Origin: Tubiluchus corallicola | Lineage: Eukaryota > Priapulida > Priapulimorpha > Priapulimorphida > Tubiluchidae | Assembly: GCA_030141605.1 (NCBI GenBank) | Contig: JAQGDQ010000219.1 | Span: forward strand, 126,001 to 186,000 | Direction: 5' to 3' | DNA: 60,000 nt | Shown: one piece after another, positions 50,701-58,289 of the stretch | How the letters are laid out: each line of letters opens with the position of its first letter | Numbering within the stretch: the stretch's first letter is position 1 | The notes under the pieces: model-generated | Told to the model about the DNA's origin: nothing | Database searches by the model: none | Seen by the model: only the letters and a program-made list of their open reading frames with translations | Translations under genes and position numbers: made by a program

Positions 50701-51820
50701 CGGTCCTGATGGCCCACTTCCCATGGGTGGACCAGATTTACCAGTTATGAATGGAGGTAAGTTTAAATTATATCTAAGTCATATTTGTGTACCCAATTAA
50801 TACAGTATCGTGAAAAAATTCATGTACGCTTTCCTGGGTAATATAGTGTAATTGTTGCAAATCAGTATTGCTTAATGCGTGATTGAATGTAATATTGCTA
50901 TGATTTTTGAAAACAATATAGACACAGTATCTTTATGTGTGTTCATTACCTTAACTTTTGTGAGGAAGCCATACGGTAACAGCCTTAGTCATTTGACAGT
51001 TTTTCAGCTAATAAAACCTTAATTTGGTTTGCTTCCAGGTGACGGCATGGAAGGGATGAAAAATTCACCAGCAAATGGTCCCGGGACACCGCGGGATGAC
51101 GGAATGGGAGACTATAACCTCGGATACCCAGACGGCCATCCTGCAAGCCATGTAAGTTCTCGTAATGTCTTCTAGCTGTCCAGTGCAGCTAGCGATGACC
51201 TCACAAGTGGAGAAAATTTTGTAACTGCAGAAACTTTCCATAAGCAATTTGTATGATTTAGCAAAAGTGAAAATTAAAGAATAGCATTGCTGTATAACAC
51301 TGACAATGAAACTCAAAAATTAGGCAAATTCTGAGTTTATAACTTCACATTTTGAGAGTATTGCATTTTTTAGCCTAGTATGTGATTTTATGCACCTGCC
51401 TCAAGTCTTAAGTGCAGATGCTTTTTCTGTGTTACTGTGCCTATTTTCTGTGCAATGTATTTCGAAAAGTAAGCACTGTTAAGCACCTGTACATTGTATA
51501 TCTGAAAGCGTCGATAAAAAACAATGAATTTAACCGTCCGTGATAATAATTTTTTCTTGTAAACTAGTCTTAAAACTAGTATATTTTCTTTTAAATAGTT
51601 TATATTCCAAATCGTTGCTCTAGGATCTAAAATTGGTACTGTTTTCTTTTAAAGCACCTGAATTTTACATACATAATATATTTCCAAATTATAGCAATCT
51701 TTTACAATTTTGTAGCAAAATGAATCTGAGGCGATATTAAAAATTAAAGAAACCATGCAGGAGGAAGCAAAAAGGTTTGAAAAGGAGGGCGAACATCCTG
51801 AGTATTCATTTATGCAATAA
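15746..51820 (+). CDS. SSBP3: Single-stranded DNA-binding protein / SSDP, LDB-complex stabiliser (SSBP2/3/4 orthologue), 18 exons
   Basis: This nuclear cofactor binds and stabilises LDB (Chip) in LIM-homeodomain transcription complexes and acts in Wnt enhanceosomes. Eighteen coding segments join in phase through GT..AG introns to 1338 bp (445 residues plus stop). The start [13 protein letters not shown] parallels human MFAKGKGSAVPSD. Residues ~16-92 form the LisH/LUFS domain: [58 protein letters not shown]. Residues ~93-410 are the Pro/Gly/Met-rich region, including [47 protein letters not shown] and PGTPRDDG. The human protein is 388 residues. Extra length comes from exons 5, 7 and 14, all multiples of three, and a longer C-terminus (exon 18) unlike the human NDNYSPSMTMSV tail. 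Introns range from ~0.5 kb to 16 kb. Invertebrates usually have one copy, so no SSBP2/3/4 paralogue can be chosen; the symbol is nominal. Confidence 0.95.
15802..17056 (+). other. SSBP intron 1
   Basis: AT-rich intron with strong splice sites. Nothing further is recognised. Confidence 0.8.
17057..17129 (+). CDS. SSBP3: SSBP exon 2 (LisH)
   Basis: It codes [16 protein letters not shown] and QTFLSE, the LisH dimerisation helices. Flanks are tttgcag and gtaaga. Confidence 0.96.
17602..17663 (+). CDS. SSBP3: SSBP exon 3
   Basis: It codes [20 protein letters not shown], almost identical to the human segment. Flanks are ttttcag and gtatgt. Confidence 0.96.
17664..19565 (+). other. SSBP intron 3, strongly T-biased
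   Basis: The + strand is visibly T-rich over most of its 1.9 kb, as often seen for transcribed strands of introns. No repeats or exons are recognised. Confidence 0.75.
19566..19650 (+). CDS. SSBP3: SSBP exon 4 (end of LUFS domain)
   Basis: It codes [18 protein letters not shown] then [10 protein letters not shown]. Flanks are ttttcag and gtaagt. Confidence 0.96.
20745..20776. repeat. (TC)n microsatellite
   Basis: About 15 CT dinucleotides abut a tRNA-like fragment, a common arrangement at the edge of a truncated SINE. Confidence 0.9.
20777..20818 (+). mobile_element. tRNA-like 3' fragment (probable SINE relic)
   Basis: GGTTCAAATCC (20791-20801) matches the pol III B-box, and CCTGG/CCAGG pair around TTCAAAT as a T-arm. 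No D-arm or anticodon arm precedes it, because the CT run begins there, so it is not a functional tRNA. Confidence 0.5.
22651..22674. repeat. 24-bp near-perfect palindrome
   Basis: CGCTATGAGACA is followed directly by TGTCTTATAGCG; the arms pair at 11 of 12 positions with no spacer. Confidence 0.8.
23369..23416 (+). CDS. SSBP3: SSBP exon 5, 48-bp symmetric exon
   Basis: It codes [16 protein letters not shown]. It follows HDY where human SSBP3 has SAAAAPSPVL, so the sequence differs from vertebrate paralogues. It is phase 0/0 with strong flanks (tctgcag, gtaagt), so it can be skipped without frame change. Confidence 0.85.
24151..24194. repeat. 11-bp perfect inverted repeat, 22-bp spacer
   Basis: AATTCCAAATA (24151-24161) and TATTTGGAATT (24184-24194) are exact reverse complements. 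It could be a small hairpin or chance; no element is recognised. Confidence 0.6.
28881..29004 (+). repeat. Internal duplication in the LINE relic
   Basis: The 32-bp segment at 28881-28912 recurs at 28973-29004 with one change (agaattg / agagttg), both copies running through atggcagttaaccaagc. The 92-bp offset includes 'gatagagaaatagag' units. It may be replication slippage after insertion. Confidence 0.75.
28881..29570 (+). mobile_element. Degenerate non-LTR retrotransposon (LINE) reverse-transcriptase fragment
   Basis: Broken frames on the + strand retain the order of a LINE RT domain. [10 protein letters not shown]-like stretch (cf. GPDGIPAE) lies at ~29010-29040, then RIYPDSQCV (~29170-29200), STLDMIF-like LDMIFF (~29217), PRKTFDLV (cf. 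DLxKAFDxV, the first catalytic block) at ~29291-29314, then KIGCPP and SFHTRM (~29345-29402). Frameshifts and stops interrupt it throughout, and neither the YADD block nor an endonuclease is visible. It is a dead, 5'- and 3'-truncated copy, decayed enough to be old. The clade (CR1/Jockey/RTE-like) is not resolved. Confidence 0.72.
33341..33430 (+). mobile_element. tRNA-derived SINE-like module
   Basis: An A-box-like 'gtggcagataagcg' (33349-33362) is followed ~35 bp later by GGTTTGAAACC (33396-33406), a B-box variant. This is the spacing of a tRNA-derived SINE head. It does not fold as a complete tRNA by eye. Confidence 0.45.
34650..34745 (-). mobile_element. tRNA-derived SINE-like module (minus strand)
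   Basis: On the complement, 'tctggcaagtggtttagat' resembles an A-box/D-arm. It is followed by a possible anticodon-arm region and GAGTTCGATAC (34690-34680), a B-box variant. It is diverged, without clear target duplications. Confidence 0.45.
35386..36236. repeat. Satellite/minisatellite array: 11 tandem copies of a 77-78 bp unit
   Basis: Copies begin (cacaccagcttggg) at 35386, 35464, 35542, 35620, 35697, 35774, 35851, 35929, 36007, 36085 and 36163. Each contains 'aaacatggcc', 'gacacgtttaag' (or gcacg) and 'ctgcatcagcaac'. Units starting at 35620, 35697 and 35774 are 77 bp (one fewer A before ctgcatc); the others are 78. The last copy is most diverged (caagaaacatggccaacc, gcaccagc). Copies 1-4 match copies 7-10 variant by variant, a 465-bp higher-order period. 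On the - strand 78-bp units are open in one frame (26 codons), but no start context, splice site or expression signal supports a protein. It lies within SSBP intron 5. Confidence 0.95.
37167..37190. repeat. (ATA)n microsatellite
   Basis: About eight ATA units lie in SSBP intron 5. No function is inferred. Confidence 0.85.
39597..39683 (+). CDS. SSBP3: SSBP exon 6
   Basis: It codes [20 protein letters not shown] and then GPMPPGFFP, matching the human [14 protein letters not shown] block. It follows a 16-kb intron. The acceptor is tttcag and the donor gtaggt. Confidence 0.94.
39684..41281 (+). other. SSBP intron 6
   Basis: 1.6 kb. The part at ~39,800-40,060 is GC-richer and open for >90 codons on both strands, but shows no recognised protein and no consistent splice pair, so it is treated as intron. 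Confidence 0.65.
41282..41386 (+). CDS. SSBP3: SSBP exon 7, 105-bp Pro/His-rich cassette
   Basis: It codes a 35-residue Pro/Ser/Gln/His-rich segment ([20 protein letters not shown], then HPQPPPPH and PQNQ). It sits between PGFF and PFMSPRY, which are adjacent in human SSBP3, so it is an insertion relative to that protein. Phase 0/0; the donor is gtaagt. It may be alternatively spliced. Confidence 0.82.
41387..43152 (+). other. SSBP intron 7
   Basis: 1.8 kb of AT-rich sequence with consensus splice sites; nothing else recognised. Confidence 0.8.
43153..43233 (+). CDS. SSBP3: SSBP exon 8
   Basis: It codes [20 protein letters not shown] then QEFSVNS. PFMSPRY is a family signature. Flanks are ttgcag and gtaagt. 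Confidence 0.94.
43772..43826 (+). CDS. SSBP3: SSBP exon 9
   Basis: It codes [18 protein letters not shown], matching human PPGGVPG..LLPNSMDPTRQ. Flanks are ttttag and gtaaaa. Confidence 0.92.
44392..44512 (+). CDS. SSBP3: SSBP exon 10 (Met/Gly-rich)
   Basis: It codes [20 protein letters not shown] and [19 protein letters not shown]. The acceptor is atttcag at 44385-44391; the donor is gtaagt. Confidence 0.92.
44513..45916 (+). other. SSBP intron 10
   Basis: 1.4 kb. A GC-richer stretch at ~45,230-45,560 contains, on the complement, GGTTCATACCC (45511-45501), a weak B-box match, so a diverged SINE is possible but unproven. Confidence 0.6.
45917..45980 (+). CDS. SSBP3: SSBP exon 11
   Basis: It codes [20 protein letters not shown] and Q, paralleling the human GAGRPWPNP region. 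Flanks are tttacag and gtgagt. Confidence 0.9.
46505..46537 (+). CDS. SSBP3: SSBP exon 12 (33 bp)
   Basis: This micro-exon codes [11 protein letters not shown], equivalent to human YSSSSPGTY. Phase 0/0; flanks are tttcag and gtaagt. Confidence 0.9.
46538..47937 (+). other. SSBP intron 12
   Basis: 1.4 kb. It includes the 22-bp palindrome at 46868-46889 (10-bp arms TTGAATTTGG / CCAAATTCAA around CC). Nothing else recognised. Confidence 0.75.
47938..47983 (+). CDS. SSBP3: SSBP exon 13
   Basis: It codes [15 protein letters not shown], matching human [12 protein letters not shown]. Flanks are ttccag and gtgagt. Confidence 0.93.
48601..48666 (+). CDS. SSBP3: SSBP exon 14, 66-bp cassette with weak donor
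   Basis: It codes a Ser/Thr/Pro-rich segment ([20 protein letters not shown], then RR). Human SSBP3 joins PSPA directly to DSTNSSDN, and exons 13 and 15 also join in frame, so this is an extra cassette. Phase 1/1; the donor gtgatt is poor, which suggests regulated skipping. Confidence 0.72.
48667..50686 (+). other. SSBP introns 14 and 15 around exon 15
   Basis: Two ~0.9-1.1 kb AT-rich introns (48667-49549, 49618-50686), both with non-consensus donors (gtgatt, gtacga). No repeats recognised. Confidence 0.75.
49550..49617 (+). CDS. SSBP3: SSBP exon 15
   Basis: It codes [20 protein letters not shown] then PG, a family signature block. The acceptor is tttacag; the donor gtacga is weak. Confidence 0.92.
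50687..50756 (+). CDS. SSBP3: SSBP exon 16
   Basis: It codes [20 protein letters not shown] then MNG, matching human FPMGPGSDGPMGGMGG...HHMNG. Flanks are tttttag and gtaagt. Confidence 0.92.
51039..51151 (+). CDS. SSBP3: SSBP exon 17
   Basis: It codes [20 protein letters not shown] then [22 protein letters not shown] and PGTPRDDG match the family near its C-terminus. Flanks are cttccag and gtaagt. Confidence 0.93.
51716..51820 (+). CDS. SSBP3: SSBP exon 18, C-terminal tail and stop
   Basis: It codes a charged, helix-prone tail ([20 protein letters not shown], then [14 protein letters not shown]) and TAA at 51818-51820. It joins exon 17 in phase 0 after tgtag. The human tail NDNYSPSMTMSV is not seen in the intron before this exon. 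I cannot tell from this window whether the tail is general in invertebrates. Confidence 0.85.
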   Translation, partial: QNESEAILKIKETMQEEAKRFEKEGEHPEYSFMQ

Positions 51821-51821
51821 A
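51816..51821 (+). terminator. AATAAA overlapping the SSBP stop codon
   Basis: CAATAAAAC contains the poly(A) hexamer, and its TAA is the stop codon (51818-51820). If used, the 3' UTR would be very short. The downstream signals at 54166 and 54666 are more likely the main sites. Confidence 0.35.
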
Positions 51822-54165
51822 ACTTGTGACATCGCACTAATACTTCCGGAGCCTTAAAAGCAGGTCGTCCTCGAAATGCCGACACTACCGGAGTATTATC
51901 CATTCTGAACAGGTAACAAATGCGTGAAGATGATGGCGGTTCACAGACAGCGAGAAATCAGTAGGTGGCACACCTGGGGTACAAGTCAAGATGAACTATG
52001 TATTTGTATATCTGGTCATGCTCAATTCTGTTCTAAGGTTATGCCTGTTATTAGTGCTCCTCAAGTGCTGTTGCGATCGCCAGCAGTCATTTTGTACAAT
52101 ACATTGTATCATAAATTACGAAGATTTCTTTATAAATGATGCAGTCTTGATACCCAAGGCATTTGCTAGGTTAGGGCACTGTACCCTTGCCTGATATATG
52201 CACCCTCTCATTATCAAGATGCAGTTTATTCAAGTAATTTTAGAAATAATGGTTGTGAAGTTAGAACATGTCATCGTTGCATCTGTAAGAAGTGAATTAG
52301 CAGTGTTGGAGATTTTTTTCTTCCAAGTGAAACTGTGTTGGAAGTTAGTGTTAGTGAAGCGATCTCACAGTCTGTAATAAATTTTACTTGCATCATGTGC
52401 TTGATTTAAACAGCTGGGGGCTGAGCAGTAAAGTGAAATTTCTCTTTTTCAACTTATAAAGTAGAGGTGAATTCTCAGAGTGCAATTGTGGACAGTAATT
52501 TTGTGGTGGACTTTTCATAATGAGTTTACATTTTTTTTCTAAGCTGACATCTAGTGCTTTGGTACTGCAGGTTTTGCAATTTTGTCTTGGTACATCATGT
52601 ACATGTGGTACTTTTTCTTGACTAGTAGGTAGTTCGTCATGATTTGTTCTGCAAATGTAAAGGCTTGCAGCTAACAAGTGTAAAAAATGTGTGTTGGCCC
52701 ATATAGTTAATTTGTTAAATATGTGACATTTAAAAATTTGTTATACATGTAATAGACTGGGAGAATCACATGTTTTGGAAAATGATAACTAGAAAGATCA
52801 AACCCAAGCAAGTTCATAAAAGCTTCCTTTATTTGCTTAAAAGAGGGCATCAATATTATCACTGCACAGTATTTTGTAAAATAAATCTTATTGTTCGTAT
52901 TTACAATAGTTTAATATTGCTCAGTCCCCATTTTCTCTGTACCGAATCTGTTTATTTATATGCTGAACAAATTGTGTATTCACAGCGACATATTTTATCT
53001 AATGTGCATTTCAGAATGTTATTATACATGTTGTTTTAAATGAACAAACTTTAAATTATATAGACCACCTCGTATTTTATTATTTGTACTCTGATAGTGC
53101 ATTAGCTGTTATGAATGAATTACTTGTTTACGTTACCGCCTGTTTACATCATTTGTGAACTTCGGCATGCTAACATGTTGAACTGATTCAGGTTCGGTTA
53201 CATCAAACTAAATACTATCAAATTGTGTAAAATTTTTTGTAAATTGTGACCTATATCTATATAACAATTGTTAAAAATTCAGTAATTGTGTAATGCATTA
53301 TCACATTTGTTTATTAATTTATTAATGTGTACAGAATATCATAAGGTTGTACGAATTTTTCTTGCATGCAACTTGCTGCGTGCATGACGCAATAACGACA
53401 AGTTGCTGTACCCGTACATCTTCGTACGTGTCGAAAAAAATTGAGCCCATATAATTATTATTATTATATATATATAAATATTATATGTTTTTGTCTGATT
53501 TTGTTTTATTACCATGTCACTTATTGTGTTTCAGTGCATATAGAGAAAGCATTCTTTGTTGTACAAATTGTCAGACAGGTTGTTGGTGCAGAGGTTAGCT
53601 GCTGGTGCATTTGACAACCCTTCACTTGTTTATATGTTATTCTCATGAGGAAAGATCGCTGGAGCAGTGGGCGAAGCTGTGCTGGGCGCCTGCACTCCTT
53701 GTACAGTATTTATAATATGTGTGCTAGTTATTGCTGGCTCTATATAGATGTGCCGTGTTCCAGGTATTACAATGTTCCCAGTCTCATTAGCAACAGCAGC
53801 CCTAGGTTTTCTTTTGTTAATTGTTTGGTTAGTAGTTGTTTCTATATTTTTGTTAACTATTTTGCCATCTCTCAAGCTGTTCAGGATATATTGCCACCCA
53901 TCTTTGTTTGTCAAAATGTACTTCTGATGATACTATATTTGAATATAACTAATTGTCTTTTTAATGTTAAGTACGATTGTTATCAATATGCAATCAAAGT
54001 AATTGTCATTACTCACTACAATTCTGTATGTACTCTGCCCATTTTTATGTTGCGTATAACAGTATTCCTGTGCAATAGCTGTACATACTTTTACTAGTAT
54101 AATATAATAGTACAATAGAACATGAATACCTAAATGCCAAAATTTACCTGGTGTAAAATGACCTC

Positions 54166-54171
54166 AATAAA
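54166..54171 (+). terminator. Candidate SSBP poly(A) signal (AATAAA), proximal
   Basis: ctcAATAAActttgtacatg lies 2.35 kb after the stop, with an ordinary hexamer context. Confidence 0.45.
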
Positions 54172-54665
54172 CTTTGTACATGAATACAAAATCGTCCATG
54201 ATGCCTGTTAGCAACTATAGATCTCTCTTATCGAGTGACAATGATAATTTCATTCAAGTTAAAATTCAATGAAATGTTATCAACTTCGACTTCTGCCCAC
54301 GTCATGTTATGCGTTACAACCAAAGTAGAGTGGAACTTCAAATTTCCAAATAATATTTTAAATAGGTATTTATAATGTGATAAAATCCTCTTCAGCATCA
54401 ATGTTATATGTCTTGGTTGCCCTGTTGTTATGTATTTTTGCCCTTAAATTTATATCCTGAATAATTATGCTGAGATTATGATGGCATTCTCTGCTTTCTT
54501 TGCATTATACTTTGTTGTAAGAGACAAGTCTGCTCCAGTAAAAAGTATTCTTAAGCGCATCTCTTCTCTTTACATAAAAACTTCTATTCTTTCACCATGT
54601 GGTCAACTTGTACTTCGTCTCAGTAGTTGTGCGTTTTAGCTTAGATGATATAATATATTCTGTTT

Positions 54666-54671
54666 AATAAA
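54666..54671 (+). terminator. Candidate SSBP poly(A) signal (AATAAA), distal
   Basis: AATAAAgcactttctttgt is followed within 30 bases by a T/GT-rich stretch (tttctttgtttgatgtttt), the classic downstream element. It is the best-looking cleavage site between the SSBP and kelch genes. Confidence 0.55.
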
Positions 54672-54690
54672 GCACTTTCTTTGTTTGATG

Positions 54691-55768
54691 TTTTATTTTA
54701 TTAAATGTGAACATCATTGAAAAGCAAGCTAGTTTTATTCAACCACAGATGGCGACACTCACTGACTGTTGATATCACCAAGCATCTGCCTTCATGCCAC
54801 CTATCGACAAAATGAGAAAGTGATAAAAAAAATACTGGCGTCAAAGTGCATAAATCACATGAAGTTGATAAGACACAAGTTTTTGACCTTATGACTAGGA
54901 CCTTTCTGAATAAGAAAGCAATGGATCTTCTGGTCTGGTGATTGAGTGAGTTGCATAATCAGCAAATTTGACACAGACATTAGTCAGAACTTTGTCACAT
55001 GTAGGCCTACTACTGCAGCACTTCAAAATAAATTGTTTATATATATCAGGTAATAAGTGCCAGAAGAAAAAATGTGTCAAAGTTTTGATCAAGATATTAT
55101 AATAAGAAAATAATGGAATTAACTGAAAATTATCACACTGATCTTGCATGATATTTTATGTATAAACATCGAAAATTTCAAGTGATTCGCTTTTTGAAAC
55201 AACAGATCAAAAAAATAAGTGCCAGAAGAAATTTTGTGTCACTAATGTTAAAGTTTACAAATAAGTGGTCTACGACTCAAACATTTTCACTGCAAATTAG
55301 ACGGAGGCATTTCTTCTAAAAGCTGATAGTTTCTCACTTCTTTAATTTTGTCCCAGCACTCAACAGTTTTTGTCTTAGCTTTGCATCAAGCGGTTCCCTG
55401 TGGGCATTGTTCACTTTCTCTTTAAGAGAATTCTTGACACTGCAATTCAGAGGATTAATTTCCAATCTTGGTAACAAATCTTTATCACGTGCTTTATTTT
55501 CTTTGATGATGACTATGATGTAAACAAGTTGATTTCTTTATTGTTTTGCTGCCACGTATTGAGTGCTTTATATGTCCATGTGGCTGTTTTTCAGCTTATG
55601 ATTGTAGCTAATATTGCTTTGGTATTTAATTTTTTAACATGCAAATGTTTTAGCCGTAACTTAAAAACCACTAAAACTATAAACCCGTAACTCTCTTAAC
55701 CAAAAGTTAATGGTACTTGCTTCTAATGTTATTGCAGTCTAGAATTGCGCACATTTTTTCTGTGTCAC

Positions 55769-55840
<72 letters not shown>

Positions 55841-56900
55841 GCGTGTGCGCATGTGTGTGCGTATATAGATAGATAGATAGACAGACAGGCGATAGATAAA
55901 TGGTTTCCCATTTTATTCTATCACTCAGGTAGGCACACCCACATACGTCACCAAACCCCTGTTCACATACCGACTATTATCGGTGTAGGTATATACAAAA
56001 AAATACTACTAAAATAATTATTAAGAAGACAACCTATTTTTCCAAATGATTTCTGACAAAATATTGCTACTATTACAGTCAGTTTTTCCAGCTTGAAGTC
56101 TATAAAATCTATAAATAGAAAACAGAAACAATCTCTTTACACAAATCAATTAAGTAGATAAGATAATGTTACAAGTTCAAGCCATGCACGAAGACATTTA
56201 TGAGAAACTATGCTACATGCATCAATCTAGCAAATTTTAGTATCAACTTGGGAAGAGGGAATTATGAGAAAAAATACCTTCTTCAACTTCAAAGCTTTGA
56301 ATGTCTAATTAAAAGGACTATTTCAGAGTTAAAATATTGTTAAATTTTTGAGAAAAAACGTGGCAAGCTAAATTTTCTAGATTCCTGTAATGCACAAAAT
56401 GCTATGAACAATGTTAACACACATTGTGACACAAAACTAAACAACACACAAATTTGAGCAAATATCATATCCTATATGCTAAGTAAACCGGTATGCAAAA
56501 GAACTAGAGTAATCTAACAACAACAAAACAGATAAGCATATTTACATTTTACAGTCACATATGTGTGTATTGAGTATTGAGCATGTTAGTTAAGTATCGT
56601 TTAGAAAAGAATTTGTATTTGTGGTGCAGAATACATTACATATAACTTGACAGATAATAACATATGCATTACTTGAACACGGATAAATCTAGTTCTTAAA
56701 AGACCAATGCAAGGTATGTTTAAAGCTGCACTTATATCACTGTGCTTAGCAAGTTATTGATAAGTTGTGTTTCATTCAATTTTACAACACATCTAATGTC
56801 ACATGCTTGACAAATGTTTGGCCAGACAATAACTTTAAAAATTGCAGTAAATATGTTATGTATATTTGATGCCTGGCATAACATGAATCTTACATGTGAC
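54691..56900. other. Intergenic spacer between convergent SSBP and kelch genes
   Basis: No gene is recognised. It contains a compound GT/GATA microsatellite. Two copies of 'aagtgccagaagaa' (55045, 55216) hint at a small diverged duplication. Confidence 0.55.
55771..55897. repeat. Compound (GT)n-(GATA)n microsatellite
   Basis: About 45 GT units with a few GC interruptions run to ~55862, followed by 'agatagatagatagacagacag'-type tetranucleotides. The long GT tract is likely length-polymorphic and Z-DNA-prone. Confidence 0.95.
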
Positions 56901-56901
56901 A

Positions 56902-58125
56902 GTTTATTTTGTACAGTGTGGTGGATGTCTTTAGAATGCAGAATGGTATTTATTACAAAAAGAAAGATGACTTGCATTAAATGTACATTTAATGCCACAC
57001 AGAGCACAGTCAGGCAGCAATATAGTAAATCCAGGTGCACTAAGCATAATTGCCTGTGTCTTGAAATTAAGGCAATGATGAAGCAACATCTAAAAATGTT
57101 CTCTACGACTTAACAAAGGACCGAGTTAAGCAAAGAAATGATAATGCTATACAGTGTATGATAAGGTGACTACTATTAATGATGGTGGTTCTATTGGTGG
57201 TGTTGATCCTAGCTGCAATTGTGAGATGTGCAAGGCTACTGCCAGGTGTAGTGTCAGTAGGCTGCACCGTTACGCACTAATAAGGTATGTGGCAGGGTAG
57301 TTATTATTGACATAGGAACACCATCAGTATTCCAAGAACCACTAAGCATCTCAGTATGCCACAAAAAAACCTCAAATTGCAGATTTTAAATTACTGCACT
57401 GCCTTTTTGGCTTCATACTAAAATATTCTTGGTTTCCTCAAACAAATCCAACTGACAAGGAAACTACCATCATGAGATTAGAGTGATCAAAGCTTTTTTA
57501 AGCAAAAAATTATAATATTCGCTAATGATTGGTAAATACTAAGCAAACTGAAAAAATGTGAACACTCGAGCGATGGATAAATATAATAAAGTAATTGCTA
57601 CAAATGATGAATTACCAGAGCAACATGAAGTCTGTACACACAAATTTTGATGTGACAGTCATTCACTAAAAGAAAGCTCTATCAGAACATTATGACAACT
57701 TGCAAATGTTTTCGTGTGACAATAATTCGTGAAAGTGATAAATTTTTACAATGAAGTGATTGCCAGTACAAGCTTTAATAATTCCGTCATTCATGACAAT
57801 TACAGATCATCCATGCAGCAAGTCACATGCATTGGTCAATTTTCTCAAAACGACATTTTATCTAGAAAGCATGATGAAAAATATTTAAACAATGTTCAGC
57901 TACTTGAGAACGTCCCAAAATACCAGGAGAACATGATAACCTGAAATCAGTAATATAAGTGGCATTCATTTTTCAAACTAGAGTATTTGCATGTAAAAGA
58001 CTTAAACCTGTCTGAAATTGATAACCAGATTGGTAAATTGACTTTAACAGCATAAACGCTTTGATTTGATAAAAACTGAAACAGGCTTTCTATTGTCATG
58101 AATTAGCTTATATAAAGGACTATGA
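56902..58125 (-). other. Possible kelch-gene 3' UTR
   Basis: Downstream of the kelch stop on the - strand, AATAAA hexamers occur as complements of TTTATT near 56902-56910 and 56950-56957. The UTR extent is a guess based on these signals only. Confidence 0.3.
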
Positions 58126-58289
58126 TCAAAGCGCTGTCAGGCCAAAGCTGCACCTGCAATGAGCCATACTTTGTACCTCCTCCCAGACATCTTGGTAAGC
58201 ATCGTATCGTAGAACAGAGTTTAGGTAAGATGACCCGGAGTGACCACCGACTGCATACAGCTGGTCATCTACCACAGCCACATTCAAAC
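58126..58289 (-). CDS. Kelch last coding exon and stop
   Basis: It codes [40 protein letters not shown] and [14 protein letters not shown], then TGA. The last strand probably closes the propeller with the first blade. The acceptor is tatttag. Confidence 0.88.

Larger units (their letters stand above)
51821..54690 (+). other. Probable SSBP 3' UTR (about 2.9 kb)
   Basis: AT-rich sequence without recognised coding exons leads to two strong poly(A) hexamers. Long 3' UTRs are typical of SSBP genes. The transcript end is inferred, not shown. Confidence 0.5.

Noticed and set aside
53645-54097. 150-codon open frame on the + strand after SSBP
   Set aside because: It lies in the probable SSBP 3' UTR, has low-complexity hydrophobic composition and no family resemblance, and has a poor start context.
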